Origin: Dromaius novaehollandiae
Lineage: Eukaryota; Chordata; Aves; Casuariiformes; Dromaiidae
Assembly: GCF_036370855.1 (NCBI RefSeq)
Contig: NC_088101.1
Span: forward strand, 3,107,501-3,171,500
DNA length: 64,000 nucleotides
Direction of reading: 5' to 3'
Within the stretch, counting starts at the first letter, position 1; each line of letters starts with the position of its first letter. Positions 1 through 13,324 of this stretch are shown here, piece by piece. Below the pieces are notes generated by a model. The model saw nothing but the letters and a program-made list of their open reading frames with translations, was not told the origin of the DNA and searched no databases. A program made the translations under genes and the position numbers.

Positions 1-2428
1 CTGTGTTTTCTACGTAAGTTTTTTTGAGTGGTATCATTTTATAATGCCTTTTCTAAATGTTACAAGCTCTGCAACTAAGTCAGAGCCCTTTCCCAAACAT
101 CCAGTTATTATGACCCTTAGTTTGGCAGACATTGGTCTATCACACAGGCAAGGCGATGGAGATGTCTCAAGTTATTAAAGGTGCCCATCACTACTAAGTC
201 AAGGAGTTTTCTGGCTAGGCCAACGACTTGAAGTGATTTAGAGAGGCAGATGCCTGACAACCCACCTTTGAGTGCCTGAAGGAAGATGAAAGTCTATGAA
301 AGCCTTCCCAGAGAGTGACCAAAATATGCGTCTCCTCCTTGTGCTTCTCTGTGGACAGGACAGCAGCATGCTGCCCATGTCTGTTGTTCCAGAATCAACA
401 TTGTTGAGCCTACAGCCTGCGTTGAAAAATCTCCATTTGGCTGAGAGCTGCAAGATGTATCACAGATTGCAGAGACCTGAAATAGTCATCCACAGACAGA
501 AGATGATGAAGTTTTTGGAGACCTCACCACTATGTTGCTGGGTGAGACTTGACCTGGGTGTACAACAGGACAAACTGGTGCTGTTGGTCTCCTACTTGCT
601 CACTTTTTTCCACGTTTTGGGACTGTAATTAGCCAGCGGAGCACACCGAGGACTGCCACAGTGCTGGTTGCTGGGCAGGAACACAGCACACTGGCAATTC
701 TTGAGCATCTTCTGCAGGTTTGGCATCCCGTATTATTCTTTTGACTGTCCTGGCAGAGTCTGGCTTCCAGCCCTCTGGATACCCAAATGAATGTCAGTGT
801 GGTGCCATGTAATGGCATTTGGGGTTGGGAGGAGCATTCCGTTACACTTCAAAACAGCTCAGAATTTACGTGTATGCGTACACACATCTACATGGTTGTG
901 CATACACACAGACCGTATAGGAACGAGAGCAAAACGTGAAAAATCGAAGATTTCAAGTTGAGCACTGTAGGTAAAACAATGTCCAAGATCACCTAAGTAA
1001 CGTTAATTCACCTATATATTCCTATGCAATACTGCCATAGGCTGTTTTTCTCTGCAATCCCAAGAGGCCTAGTTTAATGGTCTCATTCACATTCATGTAA
1101 GAAGGAGGAACGTGCTTTAATACTGGGGAGTTGCATCAGAGTCTCATAAATTGTAAAGAAGAGTGGAATTTTGCATCTTGGAAATGCCCAAGTAAAGTAA
1201 ATTTAGAAAATATATAGACTAGCCTGAGCCTGTCTCGTCACATTTTCATAGGTATAAAATGAAAATGACATTTAACTTGCCTGCTACCATATATATAAAG
1301 CTTAAATCTACATATTTCATTCTGCTCATAGGCTCTTTGGAAAGAGGTTTCTCATGTTGGTAACAGCAATGAGTAGCTTTGTGCTGCTACTAGATAGGGC
1401 ATTTTCATTTCTTCATGTTCATAGTCAAAAAAGCACAGGAAGGCAGGAGCCAGTACTTACCATGTGTCCAAACAGTGAAGAAAAGGCTGTTGCTTTCATT
1501 TTGTTCCCAAAAAGCTATTTCTTACTAATTTGCTTTTTTAGTTTTCTGATCAAGTGACCAGACAGACAGTCAAGACTGATGAAAACTCAAGTGGCCAAAG
1601 AAAAAGATGTTCACTACTTTAATTTCACTGAAACACTAAAAAGAGACTGTGGATGGTATGAAACTGGCCCAGTGTCTGATACTGAGGTAGCTGAACTGGC
1701 CAGCCGGGCTGCTCAGGGGTACATTCCTGACTGCCAGTGAAGTCAGTGGCTGATCTCCTCTTTATTTCATTTGAGCCAGCATCTCACACAGGTGTCTGTC
1801 TCTGCAGTTTCATATCTTGGGATGCTTTATTGATTAATATTGTGCAACCTACCTGTGTTTCTTTCTCTAGCAAGTGTACCTGTACAAGTCAAATATCAAT
1901 GCCTAGGGTATTCTGTAAATAACATTCATAATCTTGCTCCAAAGCAACTTTCTATGAAGCCATTTTCCACTCTGTTTCTTAGAGGAAAAGCAAATATATA
2001 ACAGAACTCTGAAAGGCCTTTCCAGTATTTCATTTGCTGGTTTTCAAGCATCATCCTGGGAGCAATGAGACAAGAAAAGAGTCTTTTCTTCTTTCAAGGT
2101 CTGCAGTGAGCAGCATAAAGCCACGCACAATGGATTTGGAAGAAGCTTTATATATTATGACAAGCAAGTGTTTCTCCAGGGTGCTCTGCTGCTGTAGAAT
2201 GTAGTTATAAGCCAAATCATCCATTAAGTCACTGAATGTGGTGAAATTTCCCAGGTTCTTAGAGATGAAAAGCACATCAAGGGACACCCATGACTCAGTT
2301 CTTACGAACACAATGAAGTAAGATCATCAGACTGAATTGTGCTTATTAATCAACAGCATAATCTTGCAATGATAGCCTTTAGGAATCCGCAGGGCTTTGG
2401 GACTGCTTTGGGTGGAAGGAGCCGACTG
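1..2428. other. noncoding stretch, no gene seen
   Basis: Ordinary A+T-rich vertebrate noncoding sequence. The longest open frame, 296-628 on the plus strand (110 codons), has a low-complexity, hydrophobic, non-family-like translation and an opposing open frame, so I do not treat it as coding. No interspersed repeat could be named with confidence, and no splice-site pair brackets an open segment. Confidence 0.7.
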
Positions 2429-2469
2429 ACAGTTTGAGGGTCATGTACTGCGTGTGAGCCTCAAACTGT
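2429..2469. repeat. perfect inverted repeat, 11-bp arms with 19-nt loop
   Basis: Arms 2429-2439 (ACAGTTTGAGG) and 2459-2469 (CCTCAAACTGT) are exactly complementary and enclose 19 nt. The outer flanks do not go on pairing, so this is much shorter than a typical pre-miRNA stem. A hairpin of this size is expected roughly once by chance in a window this long, so no function is claimed. Confidence 0.6.
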
Positions 2470-4173
2470 TCCAACTGAAAAAAGAAAATAAAGCGTATGT
2501 ACTCTCTGCTCCTGGGGAGGTGCTTGCAGAGTTAGGGAATGCATGATTATGTTACTGTTTTTGCATGGAGGGACAACTTGATTTTTTTTGCCATTTTCAT
2601 CCTATGCTATCTATCTCACAGAGTCATGTCTCTCTTATTACTGAGTTCTCAGATTCAGCCTTTCTGAATTTTCCATGCTATCCAACGGTGTGTGTGTTGG
2701 TGGGGGATGTGGTTCTGCGGTGATACTTTTATATCATGACAAAAATGGTTTATCATTGGTATACCTGCACTGATGCACATCCATACATTTCATTTTGGTA
2801 GAGTAAGAGCCACCATTCAAGCCCAAGAACAATCTTAAAGATTCTCAACAGGTGAAAATTAGCAATTAAACTTCCAATATTGATTATAGACTGATAAAGA
2901 TGCATACAATAAGGAGAATGAGTCACTTTCTCACTAGTAACTGGAGGATAATATTGCTGTCAGTAGTTTCTGCTTGTAATGTCTGCCATCCAAGGGATAA
3001 GAAATCCTTCCTTTAATCTTTTTTTAATTTGCTGTCAGTGTGTGTGTACTTGTCTGGGTACTTTTCATACCTATTGTCTACTACTTAGATTATGGCTTTG
3101 ACTTCAGAAGTTGTATTGTGTTAATAAGCTTTTGTAGGAAGAGGACAGATTTCATGAAAAGTTTGCAAAGTTAATTAAGAATGAGAAACAAAATACAAAG
3201 TGCAACAGCCTGAATGAGGAGACAAAAAGAGAGTGCAGTGCAGAAACCGTATTGAATACTATGAGGATATCTTAGCAAAAATGCCCTTCAGTAATCAAAG
3301 TGACTCAGCATTAAAGCATGTCTGTAGATACTTTTTAAATAGACAGTGCACTTAATAAAAACAAATATTCTCTACTGGGGATATCTTCATTATAAGGAAT
3401 CTTTTCTGTGTGCCTTTATGTACAATGCCTTTCCAGGAGGAGTCAGTAATTCCTGCCCTGGCAAAACCCACAGTTTAGAGCCTGGTTTTAGGTAGGCTTG
3501 GAGAGAGCTGAAAAAGTAAAAAAACAAAGTAGCCTTTTTTAAAGTTCATAATGCCACCAAATGGGAGTAAACCTAAGTCTTGGAGAGAGGTAATACTTGG
3601 AGAACTGAACCTGCGAAGGCTGCAAAGGTCACTTCTACGCTTTCTGCTAGTTTTATACTCAATGTCTGCATCAGGAGCCATAGAAAGGGATAGCATAAAG
3701 CACGCAAGAGGGGACTAGGGATAATGCCCAGGGTATCTGGTGTCACATTGCTGCAAAAACATGATCTCCAGTAGTAAAATGGCCTGCAGATGCCATAACT
3801 TGCTTAGCACGTGACGTCTGATTTTGCAGGGTCTCGTGACAGGCACAGGATTACCTGGTGCTGCTGCCGTAGGCATGCCTGGAAGCTGCTTAGAAGTTCC
3901 AGCACCGTGTTAGGAAACTCTTCCCATTATTGTGAAATAGCCAGCAGTATTAGCATTTGAAAGAACCCCAGTAAATTCAGGTAGAAACTGAAAAGCCATT
4001 TCAATACACTCCCTTATATCTAAATGTTACTTAGTTTTTTGTATTAAACTCTTGTGTTAAGTCCCTGAAGACAGGGAGGAAATGTGTAAGATTTTATAGA
4101 CATTCATTAGAGCTGTATTAAAATTAACACAAAAACAATAGAGTTAATTAGGGAATACAGTCACACATGTTTT
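2470..4173. other. noncoding stretch, no gene seen
   Basis: No supported gene or named repeat. The best frame, 3475-3696 on the minus strand (73 codons), is unremarkable. The sequence between 2870 and 3400 is A+T-rich with many stops in all frames. Confidence 0.65.
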
Positions 4174-4186
4174 GGGGGGGGGGGGG
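4174..4186 (+). repeat. poly(G) run of 13
   Basis: Thirteen consecutive G follow TTT at 4171-4173. Homopolymer G runs this long are uncommon in vertebrate DNA, tend to be length-polymorphic and cause sequencing errors, so the exact count may not be reliable. Confidence 0.85.
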
Positions 4187-7100
4187 TGTTTCTTGTATTT
4201 TTACAATTCTGTAGATGGGATTTAGCACTCCTAAACTCTGTGACATGACTCAGAAGATCTATGAAGTTATTTTGTTTTCAGTTTTACAGGACTGTCCTGT
4301 AGAGGTTTACATCTAAGATGCATGTTTTGGAGAAGAGCCTCTCTTCAGGCAACTGTTCCCATAAGCACAATTATTCTTCTCTCTATATATATTTATGCTC
4401 TTACTGATTTTTTTTAAACAAACGAACAAAGTCAAGTCTCTTATTCTACTGAACAGTGCAAAGTAATCCAAAAGAAGACTTTGAAACACTTTTTGCATCC
4501 ACTTTTATGAATCCTAATTAGAAACTTGTGCAATGATGTTATTCTGATTGGTGGGAAATTGGTGAAGGAAATAACCAATTTTCAATCAACATAATTGATT
4601 GCTCAGGAGATTTGAAATCCAGAGAAATGGCATTGCATCACCTGCAACTGTGTTAAAAGATTTTTTGGAGTAGCCAAATAAATTTATGGTAGGAATTACA
4701 TTTTGCTTTTCCAAAAATAATTACATTTATGAGTAATTGTTTGTGGAAATGTCACATGACAGTTTAAAAATCATCAATGCTCTAGTCTTTTGGGTCATTA
4801 ATGAAGATCAGTAAGTCCAAATTCTATAAAAGACTTAAAGTTTTAAGAATCAGAAAGTGCCAAACTCCCCAACAAATAAGCTTCTCTATTGACTTTTGTA
4901 AGTTTCAAGTCCATTTTTTTTTATTTTAATCCTGACTCAAATCTGTAATACTAATCCATAGTTGGAATAGCACCCAGCACCTCATTCACCCTATCTTCAT
5001 CTTAGTGTTAGGACATACAATTTACATTACATCATCATCAAGGTGTCCCACTTACGCTTGACAATGGTGACGTGCTAAAAGCAGAGCAAATGTGAGTGGA
5101 GGAGCCAGTCCATCCCGCAGAATGTAATTCTTCTGGTGGTACATCCATGGTACAAGACCATGAAGTCAAAGTGTCTGTGCCAGTTTACCTAGCAGGGGAC
5201 TTTGACCCGACTTCATAATGCATCGTATTTTGAAAGCATGGCCTGATATTTTCCCATTCTAACCCTGATTATGCTCCATAAATAAATGGGTAAATTCCCA
5301 TGTAAAGTCGGTGTAGGTCTTACTGGGTTTAGTTGGTTTTCATAGGTGTATCATGGATAGAAATAAGACTATTTCTTGAAAATGTCTCTAGTAAGCATGA
5401 CAATCTGAACCAGTTCTGCTAAAGTTTTTCCTGTTTAATGTCTATCTGTGAATCGAACTGAACTCAAAGCCACCTACTTGAACAAGCTAGCCACCACACT
5501 GCAGTAAATCTGGGTAGCACAGCTGAGCATGTGGCATCACCTCAGCTAAGACCTAGCTATATAATAATGGATCAGATTTTGCCACTTCAGTGCTGGAGAC
5601 TCGTGAAATTACAATTGTGCATGCATGTCCCAGAAAAGAACATTGCTGAATATCCATGGTTATACGCACATAGCCTCACACATTCTTGCACTTTAGATTC
5701 TCCTCCCTTAAATCAGCCAAGACATGTAATGGCCATGCCGTACCTGGGCATAAAACATTTTTGCATTGCTGTGCTTCCCAGGTACTTCGCATATCACCTT
5801 GAGCTGTCCGCTCAAGTGTAAAGAGAAGTTTCACTACCCACCTTCTAAAATTATTGTTTCCATCTGTTAAAAGAAAGAGGCTCAAAATCGTTTTGAAAGG
5901 ATAAATAGCACAGAGTGCTTTGATTCATATCTGTGTGCTAGAAATTTCGCACATCGAGTAAAATACCATGAATACATCATTATTTTGACAGTTTTGTGAA
6001 AAAGGAGACAAGAGGATCGCATTGCACAGATTTAATTTTTGCAGCTTTACAGCTTTGTGTTTTGCAAAAGAATCAAATCCAGCATCAGAGCAGAGCAGGT
6101 GGCAAGCTGAAGGGCAAAGTTGAGCTGCTATGTAAAGGCTTGTCAAATCTCATACTTGGAGTGTGAGCCCCCACCAAGGGCTCCCCAACCAGAACATTTG
6201 TGTCTCACACCTTCTCAGAATAGTCCCTCTCGTCTTTTTTCAGGCTTTGCACTTCTTCTGGTACAGGGGATCACAGAAGAGGAGAGGCTGGAGAGCTGTG
6301 AAAGGGTCTCCCACCAGGGCTGTAAGAGCTAAAAGGAAAGAGCTGCACTTTCCCCACCAGTGAACATTGGGATGGCTACCACCATTGTATTACCTGATGT
6401 ATGGAGTTTCATGCACTGGCAGTGAGGTAGGCTGAAAATGTGCCTGTAGATGCAGAGGTCATGTCAGAGCAGAAATAAATTCCATGTGATGAGTAGCAAG
6501 AGTTTGACTGTGGGGCTGGGAATGGGAAATGCAGTGGGGAAAAGCTGAAGTCCTGAAGACATGTGAGCAAGTGCCCAGTTTGACCGCTGTTAGGAATGTT
6601 GCTATACATAAAGCTAAATTTGAGTGTAAAAGTCAGGCTCGGGATCTCCCAGACAAGGAACATCATCTCAGGGCCAGTGAAGGACTATTTACGTTGAGGT
6701 AGGAGGGGGGAGATTAGGAAGAGAGTCCTTTGCTTCTCCGAGCAGTATCCTTCCTTGTTCTCATGTCTCTCTGACTTTTCTAAACTTTCTCGTCCTAATA
6801 GTCATTTAGCTTGTTTTTAAAAAAAAGCCTTAACTTTTAGAGCACAAGGATATTTAATACTCGTTTTATGTCCCTTTGAGCCATTGTAAATCATGGATTT
6901 GGGCCTCTCATATAGCCACAAAACGAGTAGTATATTTCTACACAACAAAGGCTTTTTTTCCTCTCCCATCCCATGACTCCAGGCACTGAGGCTTTAGAAA
7001 AATATCAGGCGCATGCAATAAGTTGGTTAGGGTTGTTAACATAACCTCCTCCTTCACCTTTTGCTCTCAGTTGCCAGGATTTCCTCTTCTCCTTGATCTG

Positions 7101-8340
7101 GGCCAATCTGGGATTGTAGCAAGCATGTCCTCTGTTGTGGAGCAGAAATCTGACCTTGCTGAGCTTTAGCATTGGCTGAAAAGTGCCCAGGATTTCACTG
7201 GTAATATTTCAATATTTTTGCTTCTGTTGCCAGCAGAACACAAAAATTGCAAAGATACACAAAAGCACAAAACTGAAAGTGAACTGAAATTTCATCAAAG
7301 CTCAGAAAACTTTCCAGTAAAGTTCACATTTTATGGGCTTGTTATTTTATACAAACCGTTTTCTTCTTTCCTGTCACATCTCAAGACCTTTTTATAAGGA
7401 ATCACCGTCTCTTTTCCCCCTAATTTAAATTCTACTCTGTCTGTTTGGAGTATTAGGTTTAGTTTAGCAGTGAAATTATTTTAATGATGTGGCTGAGTGC
7501 TCGTATATATTCAGACAAGCAAACATAAAATGGTCATTCTTTATATTAAGGGTCCAACTATAGTTTAGACAAGGTAATAAATGGTAGATTGAAGGCTTAG
7601 ATGGCTCCAGTAGTAGCCAATGTGTATTACAGAGGTTATTAGCTCATCAGCTGAAGGTGTTGTAGAAGGCTGCAAGCCAAACTTAGGAGTGACCTGTATG
7701 CAACGGATGGACTCCGTAACAGTTGATTAACTATGTATTAACATACACATTAACTCTTTATGTACTCTTTATGAAATATATATGAATGGCACCAGAATTG
7801 AAAGCATGGCCATAAAAGGAGACATGCAATTTCCTTGTGAATGGCAGCATATTGTTTCCTATTTCAGTATAAATGCGCAGTGTGATTTGCAAAGGTGCCC
7901 ATGTCATCTGAGGTTTAGGTCCTGTTTTCAGAAGTGATGTTGTGCAGTGCTCATCTCATTTCAGTTGGGATTAGGCCTCTAAATCTCTTGGGCTGTCCTG
8001 GATATGTTGCTGTAACTTCTTCTTTTATCATTAGGCCGAGTGTCCATTTTAAGCGCACATCTCTTCCTAGGATGTGTGTGTCGTCGGAAATCTCTGGTGT
8101 TTTCTGTTGTTAGTGCTGCCATTAATACGGTAGTAAGATCAGGCTCTGGCTGGAGAACCAGCCCTGTGTTTTTCACCTGATTGATGGCTTATGCCATCTT
8201 CTTTTAAGAAGAAGGATAATCAGTGACATGGGCTGGCAGGAGAGCCAAGTAGGACTCCTCAGCTTATGGACAGCAACAGTGTAAGTGGGTTCAGAAAGGG
8301 ACTGGGCAAAGCATAAGGAAAGGGTCGTTTCTTGCAGTGA
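4187..8340. other. noncoding stretch, no gene seen
   Basis: No gene recognised. An imperfect inverted repeat carrying CCAAT/ATTGG cores lies at 4546-4579. The phrase at 5569-5586 (ATGGATCAGATTTTGCCA) resembles wording common in old amniote repeats, but no element could be delimited. Small frames at 5531-5821 (plus) and 6409-6666 (minus) have translations without recognisable domains. Confidence 0.6.
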
Positions 8341-8355
8341 CAGTGTTTGTTCCTG

Positions 8356-8958
8356 TTAGGCATATAAATTCCTGTAAATTATTTGTTTTGTGCAACGGGG
8401 AGGAAGGTGCCTGGGAGCCTTGTCATGACTGCTGCCTGGAAGTGGTATGGTACCTCCCTGAGAGGGGCTGAGCCACGGGAGGCTGCTGGGGAGCAGCAAG
8501 GGGCAGGCGCCCTCCCTGCCTCTGGTAGGAGAGCCATGGCTGCTCCGTGGCAGTGAAGGCTTGAATGGATGGAAATTCCCTGAAGCACCACAGTGGGCAT
8601 GCAGGGCGTTGTTAAAAATCTGGGATCCCAGATTCCAGAAGGCAGAATTGGAGGTCAGGCTGGGATTTTGCAAATACACCAGGGGCCTGGGGAACTTTAT
8701 TCTCATACCTCTTGACTGATCTGCCTCACCCAGGATTTGAGTTGTCCCTGTGGAGTTACCTTTTTCTGGTCTAGTGCAAGATAGCTTAAAAGACTGCAAG
8801 TCTTTGGGGTCTTTTGGTGCATGTGCTTCACAGAAAAGATAGGGCAGCTCAGCTCTGGTTTCTGCCCAACCCATAATCCCATCACAGTGTGGCTGTAGCG
8901 TCTGAAACCACTGCAGCAAGTTAGGAGCGACTGATGGAGAAGAGGAGTTGTACCGCAT
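8356..8958 (-). other. 200-codon open frame, probably not a gene
   Basis: A minus-strand frame of 200 codons. The translation is rich in Pro, Ser and Leu, has no signal peptide, membrane segment, coiled coil or motif I recognise, and ends at a stop near 8356. Two other minus-strand frames (8379-8600 and 8703-8885) are open across the same DNA, which shows that the segment is simply GC-richer and stop-poor. No splice acceptor, Kozak context or poly(A) signal supports transcription. It could be a lineage-specific ORF or part of a noncoding transcript; chance is the simpler reading. Confidence 0.15.
8617..8634. repeat. 18-bp perfect palindrome
   Basis: AATCTGGGATCCCAGATT reads the same on both strands and has a BamHI-type core. 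By base composition about 0.2-0.3 such sites are expected in a window of this size, so it is mildly unusual. No matching transcription-factor consensus is known to me. Confidence 0.9.
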
Positions 8959-8999
8959 ACACCTACCCAGTCTTATGCCATATCCAAAGTTTTGGGCTG

Positions 9000-11379
9000 C
9001 TGGCCACTGGCAGATCTAAGACATTGGACTTCCACTACATATGGTGGCTTTGGATCAGGTCCTTCTAGTACAGCAGCTAGATGCTAAATGAAGGGCTGAA
9101 TCAAAAACATCCTTTTGGTAATTCAGATTTGTTGTATATTGGGATGGCAAGCATGTGTTATTTAAAAATGTGCTTAATGTGCAGAACTGTCATTTGGAAT
9201 AGAGAGGGTTAGATCCAGACTGCTTAGACTCATTATTTCTCTTTAGCTACCCAGCTTTATTTTATCTATCAGTGTACTGCTATTTATGGTTCTTCAGCAA
9301 CCAACAGGATAATCTTTCTTATATTATCATGAAGTAACCTTCTATTGACTGAGGATAACAAAGCCAGCCTAAGCCTGCCAATAGAGAAGACTACAGTGTT
9401 AAGATTTGGGGTTTTTTGCTTGCAGTGTGGTTTATCATCAAATGTTTCCAATAATGGCTCTAGAAAGCATTGATTATTTTTCTGCCCTCACTTAAGTTTA
9501 TAAATTTAGTTTATGAGAGAATGAGAAAGAAAAAGTTGGGGGGAGGGAGGAGGCTGAATGACCCTGGTTAGTTTTACTTATTTTTTTCAACTTGAGTTCT
9601 CTCTCACGTAGGATTAGATTTGGGAAAAAAAATGTAATAAATGAAAACCAAACCAGTTTCCTCATTTCTTTTATTAATTTCTTTATAACCTAGAAAAATG
9701 GGACTGAAATCCCGGGCTGTATAGACCTCAGCAGAGGAGGGGGTTGGGCTCGGTACTGTGTGGTGAGGAGCTGTAAGGCTCCCTGTGGCTCATGGCAGGC
9801 TATCTTTTCTCCTGGCAGGGCTGCGCAAAAGAGCATGGATGTAAAGAGGGCTGAGGAGGCAGGAAGAGATCCTGCAGTACTTAGGGCCTGGCCAGTATTG
9901 ATCTCTGCAGTGAGTGTGGAAAACGCTGGGCAAGGCTGTGCCAAGGCTGCTGGTTTGCTTTGGTGTCTGGCAATGGAGCATGTCCCCTGCTGTCACTCAG
10001 AATATAGACACAAGACTGCAGAGTCCAGGGCCTGCTGCATAGGACGGATGGCGGAGCTGTTTTTTACTGGATAAAATCTGTGTGTCTGGTACTGCACTAC
10101 ACAGGTCTTGCAGTCTGGAAGGACATTTCTGTCTGCCTTGTCCTGACTGCTGCTGTCTGGGCAAGATGGGTCCATCAGGATGAGAGGGAGAGAGACCTTG
10201 CTGGGGAGCATGGCGTGCACGGAGCACACTGAAGCCCAGAGCTGATGGGGAAAAAAAGGGACCTGGTAGGTGTTTCTCCGTGCCCAGAAACTGCTGATAC
10301 GGAAAGCAGCAGGAGCAGAAGAAGGCCCTAAGCTTCAATATCATGGTGAAGGGAAGATGGACAACAGAGGTCCTATTTCAGGAGGCTTTTGTTTATGCCT
10401 CCTAGCTGGCAGTGGGGGGATTTTCATTACTAGCGCTTAGCTTCACAGGTCAAATCCCATTGCCATGAAAGAGGTTCCTGAACCAGGGCCATGTATCACT
10501 TAGGAGATAGCTTTCCCCTCCATTTTCAGTTAATACTGGAAAACTTGAGGAGTTTGCTGGTGCCTGTGTAGTGCTGCAGTTCACGAGTCCCACATTTTTC
10601 CCAGATTGCTACGTTCAAATGTTGCTTGTTTTTGTAGGGCATATCAATAACCTATTTATTATTTTGAGAGAGCACATCTATAGACTTTTTTCTTTTTCTT
10701 TTTTTTTTTGGAGCAGAATTGCTGCCTTTATCCTCAAAGGGTGAAAAATATGCTCTTGGATGGCAAAAAGTCCTTGAATAAAGCACCAGTTCTCCTGAGG
10801 TCTAGGGAGCTTGGGGGAACATGCAGTACAGCAACTTTATCAGAGCAGGTTGTATGTGCTTGCCTTTTGTAGAGACAGCAGAGAAAGAGGGTTCAGAAAA
10901 CTAAGAGTAAAAGTTATAAAAATGGCTCATTTAGTTTGGGGTCTGCATACCTGCTGTGAGAAGAGCTTATCAATTCACATTCCCATCATCTTTGGCACTG
11001 AGATTAGATTAATGTTTCCGGAACCAGGATCAAGTTGTCTTACGATAAGTCCTTGGAAGAGAGTTTGCTAATCCCCTCCTGCTGAAGTCAGTTTTTTGCC
11101 TGTGGGTTTTTGGAAATTCCTATGAGTGTGCATCTCTGACATGAAGGGATGTGCTGGTAATCGTACTCCTCCAAGAGAGCGCTCCAAGAAAGAACAGCTT
11201 TCTCCCTGCAGAATGAAAAACAAGACTGGTGCGATACTTACTCTTCTGACTTCTCTCTACCTTCCTTACCATTAATCTTTTCCTTCTTTTATTTTTTCCA
11301 TTGTATTTTTCAAGACCCTTGGTGTGTCCTGAGGACCTGACTGCACAATGCCAGGGGTCTGAGTAGCCTGAGGATAACT
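9000..11379. other. noncoding stretch, no gene seen
   Basis: No gene recognised. Overlapping short frames on both strands at 9690-10344 reflect a GC-richer, stop-poor patch rather than one coding strand. A pyrimidine-rich run (T with scattered C) lies at 10687-10710. The sequence just before 11380 (from about 11330) may be a more decayed extension of the CR1 tail annotated next. Confidence 0.6.
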
Positions 11380-11463
11380 AGACTTTAACCCTGCTGCAGC
11401 AGGAGATTTGGACTAGACCTCCTGAGGTCTCTTCCACCCTGAAAGACTCTGCAGCTCTCTGAT
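11380..11463 (+). mobile_element. CR1 LINE 3'-end fragment
   Basis: The stretch with GGACTAGACCTCCTGAGGTC (11410-11429) followed by CTTCCACCCTGAAAGACTCTG matches the well-known 3' terminus of avian CR1 elements: the 'ttggactagatgacctcctgaggtcccttccaacc' wording, then a degenerate ATTCTATGA-type tail, here decayed to about 11441-11463. The upstream CCTGCTGCAGCAGGAG fits the usual run-in. CR1 copies are 5'-truncated on insertion, which explains the short length. No target duplication is visible. The element is old and non-functional. The family is clear to me by pattern; the subfamily is not. Confidence 0.75.
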
Positions 11464-11775
11464 TTTTCTAAGGCTTAGTTCCTCATCATCCCATCTCTTT
11501 TGCACCCACACCTGAGAGGCAGCTGAATGGGAAGGACAGTTATCACCCTTTGGGTTGGAGACTGGTTTCTGTTGAACTTGGTGCTTGGGGGTGTTCAAGC
11601 TGTAGAAGGAACAGGGTTGTCCAGCAGCAGCTATGGCCTAGGTCGTCTTCAAGGCACCGTACCACCATGGTGTTTCATAGGTGTTTTGTCAGTGCCTCTC
11701 ATCCTCTTCCTACTGAGTCATTCAGAAGGAGAAAGATATGATTTCTCTTGTTACTGGAGAGGGGTAGCACAAAAT

Positions 11776-11823
11776 CTGTGATGCACAAATGGTATTAATC
11801 TATGATGCACAAATGATATTAGA
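11776..11823 (+). repeat. 24-bp tandem duplication, 2 copies
   Basis: Unit 1 (11776-11799) and unit 2 (11800-11823) share the core ATGCACAAATGRTATTA and match at 20 of 24 positions. The divergence indicates an old local duplication. There is no coding frame across it. Confidence 0.85.
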
Positions 11824-13320
11824 AGAGCATGTAATATTCCAAATTTGGACCTGTGGTTCAGGTTACAAGTATTTTGCTCAAGCTTCTCCTTTCTCTGTCC
11901 TTGCTCATCAACATAATTAAGTATGTAGTTAGCACTTCTGCAAGTACCAGAAGGTTGTCCAGTAAAATACCTGCACAGTGCTGTCTGTATCGAGTCCCAC
12001 TTAATCCATGTAGCTTGGTTGTCTTTGAGACATCTCCCACTCCACTGGGTTTGATTGCGGTTGCTCAGAGGATTGAAAATCTGTGAGTGGAGGAGAGGCA
12101 GTAGACATACATAAAATCTCTGTTTCTCTGAGTAAATGTCACTTTCTTAAGAAAACAGGCTAAAAATACTAGGCTAGTCATCTTTTATACCTGGCTTCTC
12201 TTTACAGTGGCCTGACAGAGGAGTATGTTCATACTGATAGAAGTGGGAATCAGTCATATTACATGTTAAAAACCTCAGAGATATGGGAATGTTTGTAAAT
12301 TATTAGCTTAGGTTTGCCTCGCATGTTCACTTCGCTCCATCCATACTGAATGTGAAACAATTTGGCTTTTGCTCCTGATACCGTGCCATTGATGGATGCC
12401 ATCTTTTTCCTCCTCACTCACATGATACTTTGAGGAGGAAAAATGGATATGTAAGTCTAGGCCTTTTAGAGGCTTCAACTTTGGATTTTTTCCAGATATG
12501 TAGCCTTGCTGTTGTTCTTGGCTCACTTCATTAGCATTATTTCCCAAGCAGTATGTCACAGGGATGAGGTCGTCATGCTAGTTCTTCGGTGCCCTTCGGT
12601 GTGGCCTGCAACTTCTCTCTGCTGCTGTACAAGCGCTGAGAGAGAGGGCCGTGGGAAACCCTCCAAGGGCTATCTCCCGTTTGCACAAATTTCTAGGTAG
12701 ACTGCGAAACACATAGTAAATGAGAGCTGTAAAGATAAGTGCTCGCATCCAGAGTCCCTGCTGTTTAAGAGAGAATGCCTTTTGGTAAAGAGCAGACTGT
12801 ACTGCGTACATCCACAAGCGAGCAGTTTGGAAATGCAGCGAAAGGTGCACGGGACCGAGTGGGAGGCTGAGTCACTTCAGCCTTGCACAACAACTCGCAC
12901 CAAGCTGAGTGAAGGTAGGTCTCTTTGGATTTGCTCTAGTCATTCAGACAACTGTAACAAGATCCTAAGCACCAGGAAGGCCTTTTGAATAAGGAAATGT
13001 ATGCAGCTGCACTACAGGTTTTGTGAAACAGAAAATTCTCCTTTGAAGTCCTTTGCTTTCAGAGCAAACCTCATCTCTGGATACTCCAGGCCTGCTCTAC
13101 AGAAAGGACAGAGGCATGGCTCACCCCCAGCCTTTTGGGGCTATCTGAAGAGAACTGGAGAGAGCAATCCTGCCCTTTCTTAAATGCACAAGTTGTGGTT
13201 ATGTCCAGCAGGAGGGAGTCCTTCTGGGCCTCTGTCTCTTCTGCATCCTCATGGAAGCACCAGGCAGGATCTGTCCCTAAATGAACTGATCTTTATCTGG
13301 CTGTTATGGCTCTTGTGCCA
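11824..13320. other. noncoding stretch, no gene seen
   Basis: Short overlapping frames at 11853-12086 and 12578-12850 have no recognisable product. A consensus AP-1 site (TGAGTCA) is at 12870-12876. Nothing else stands out. Confidence 0.55.
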
Positions 13321-13324
13321 TACT

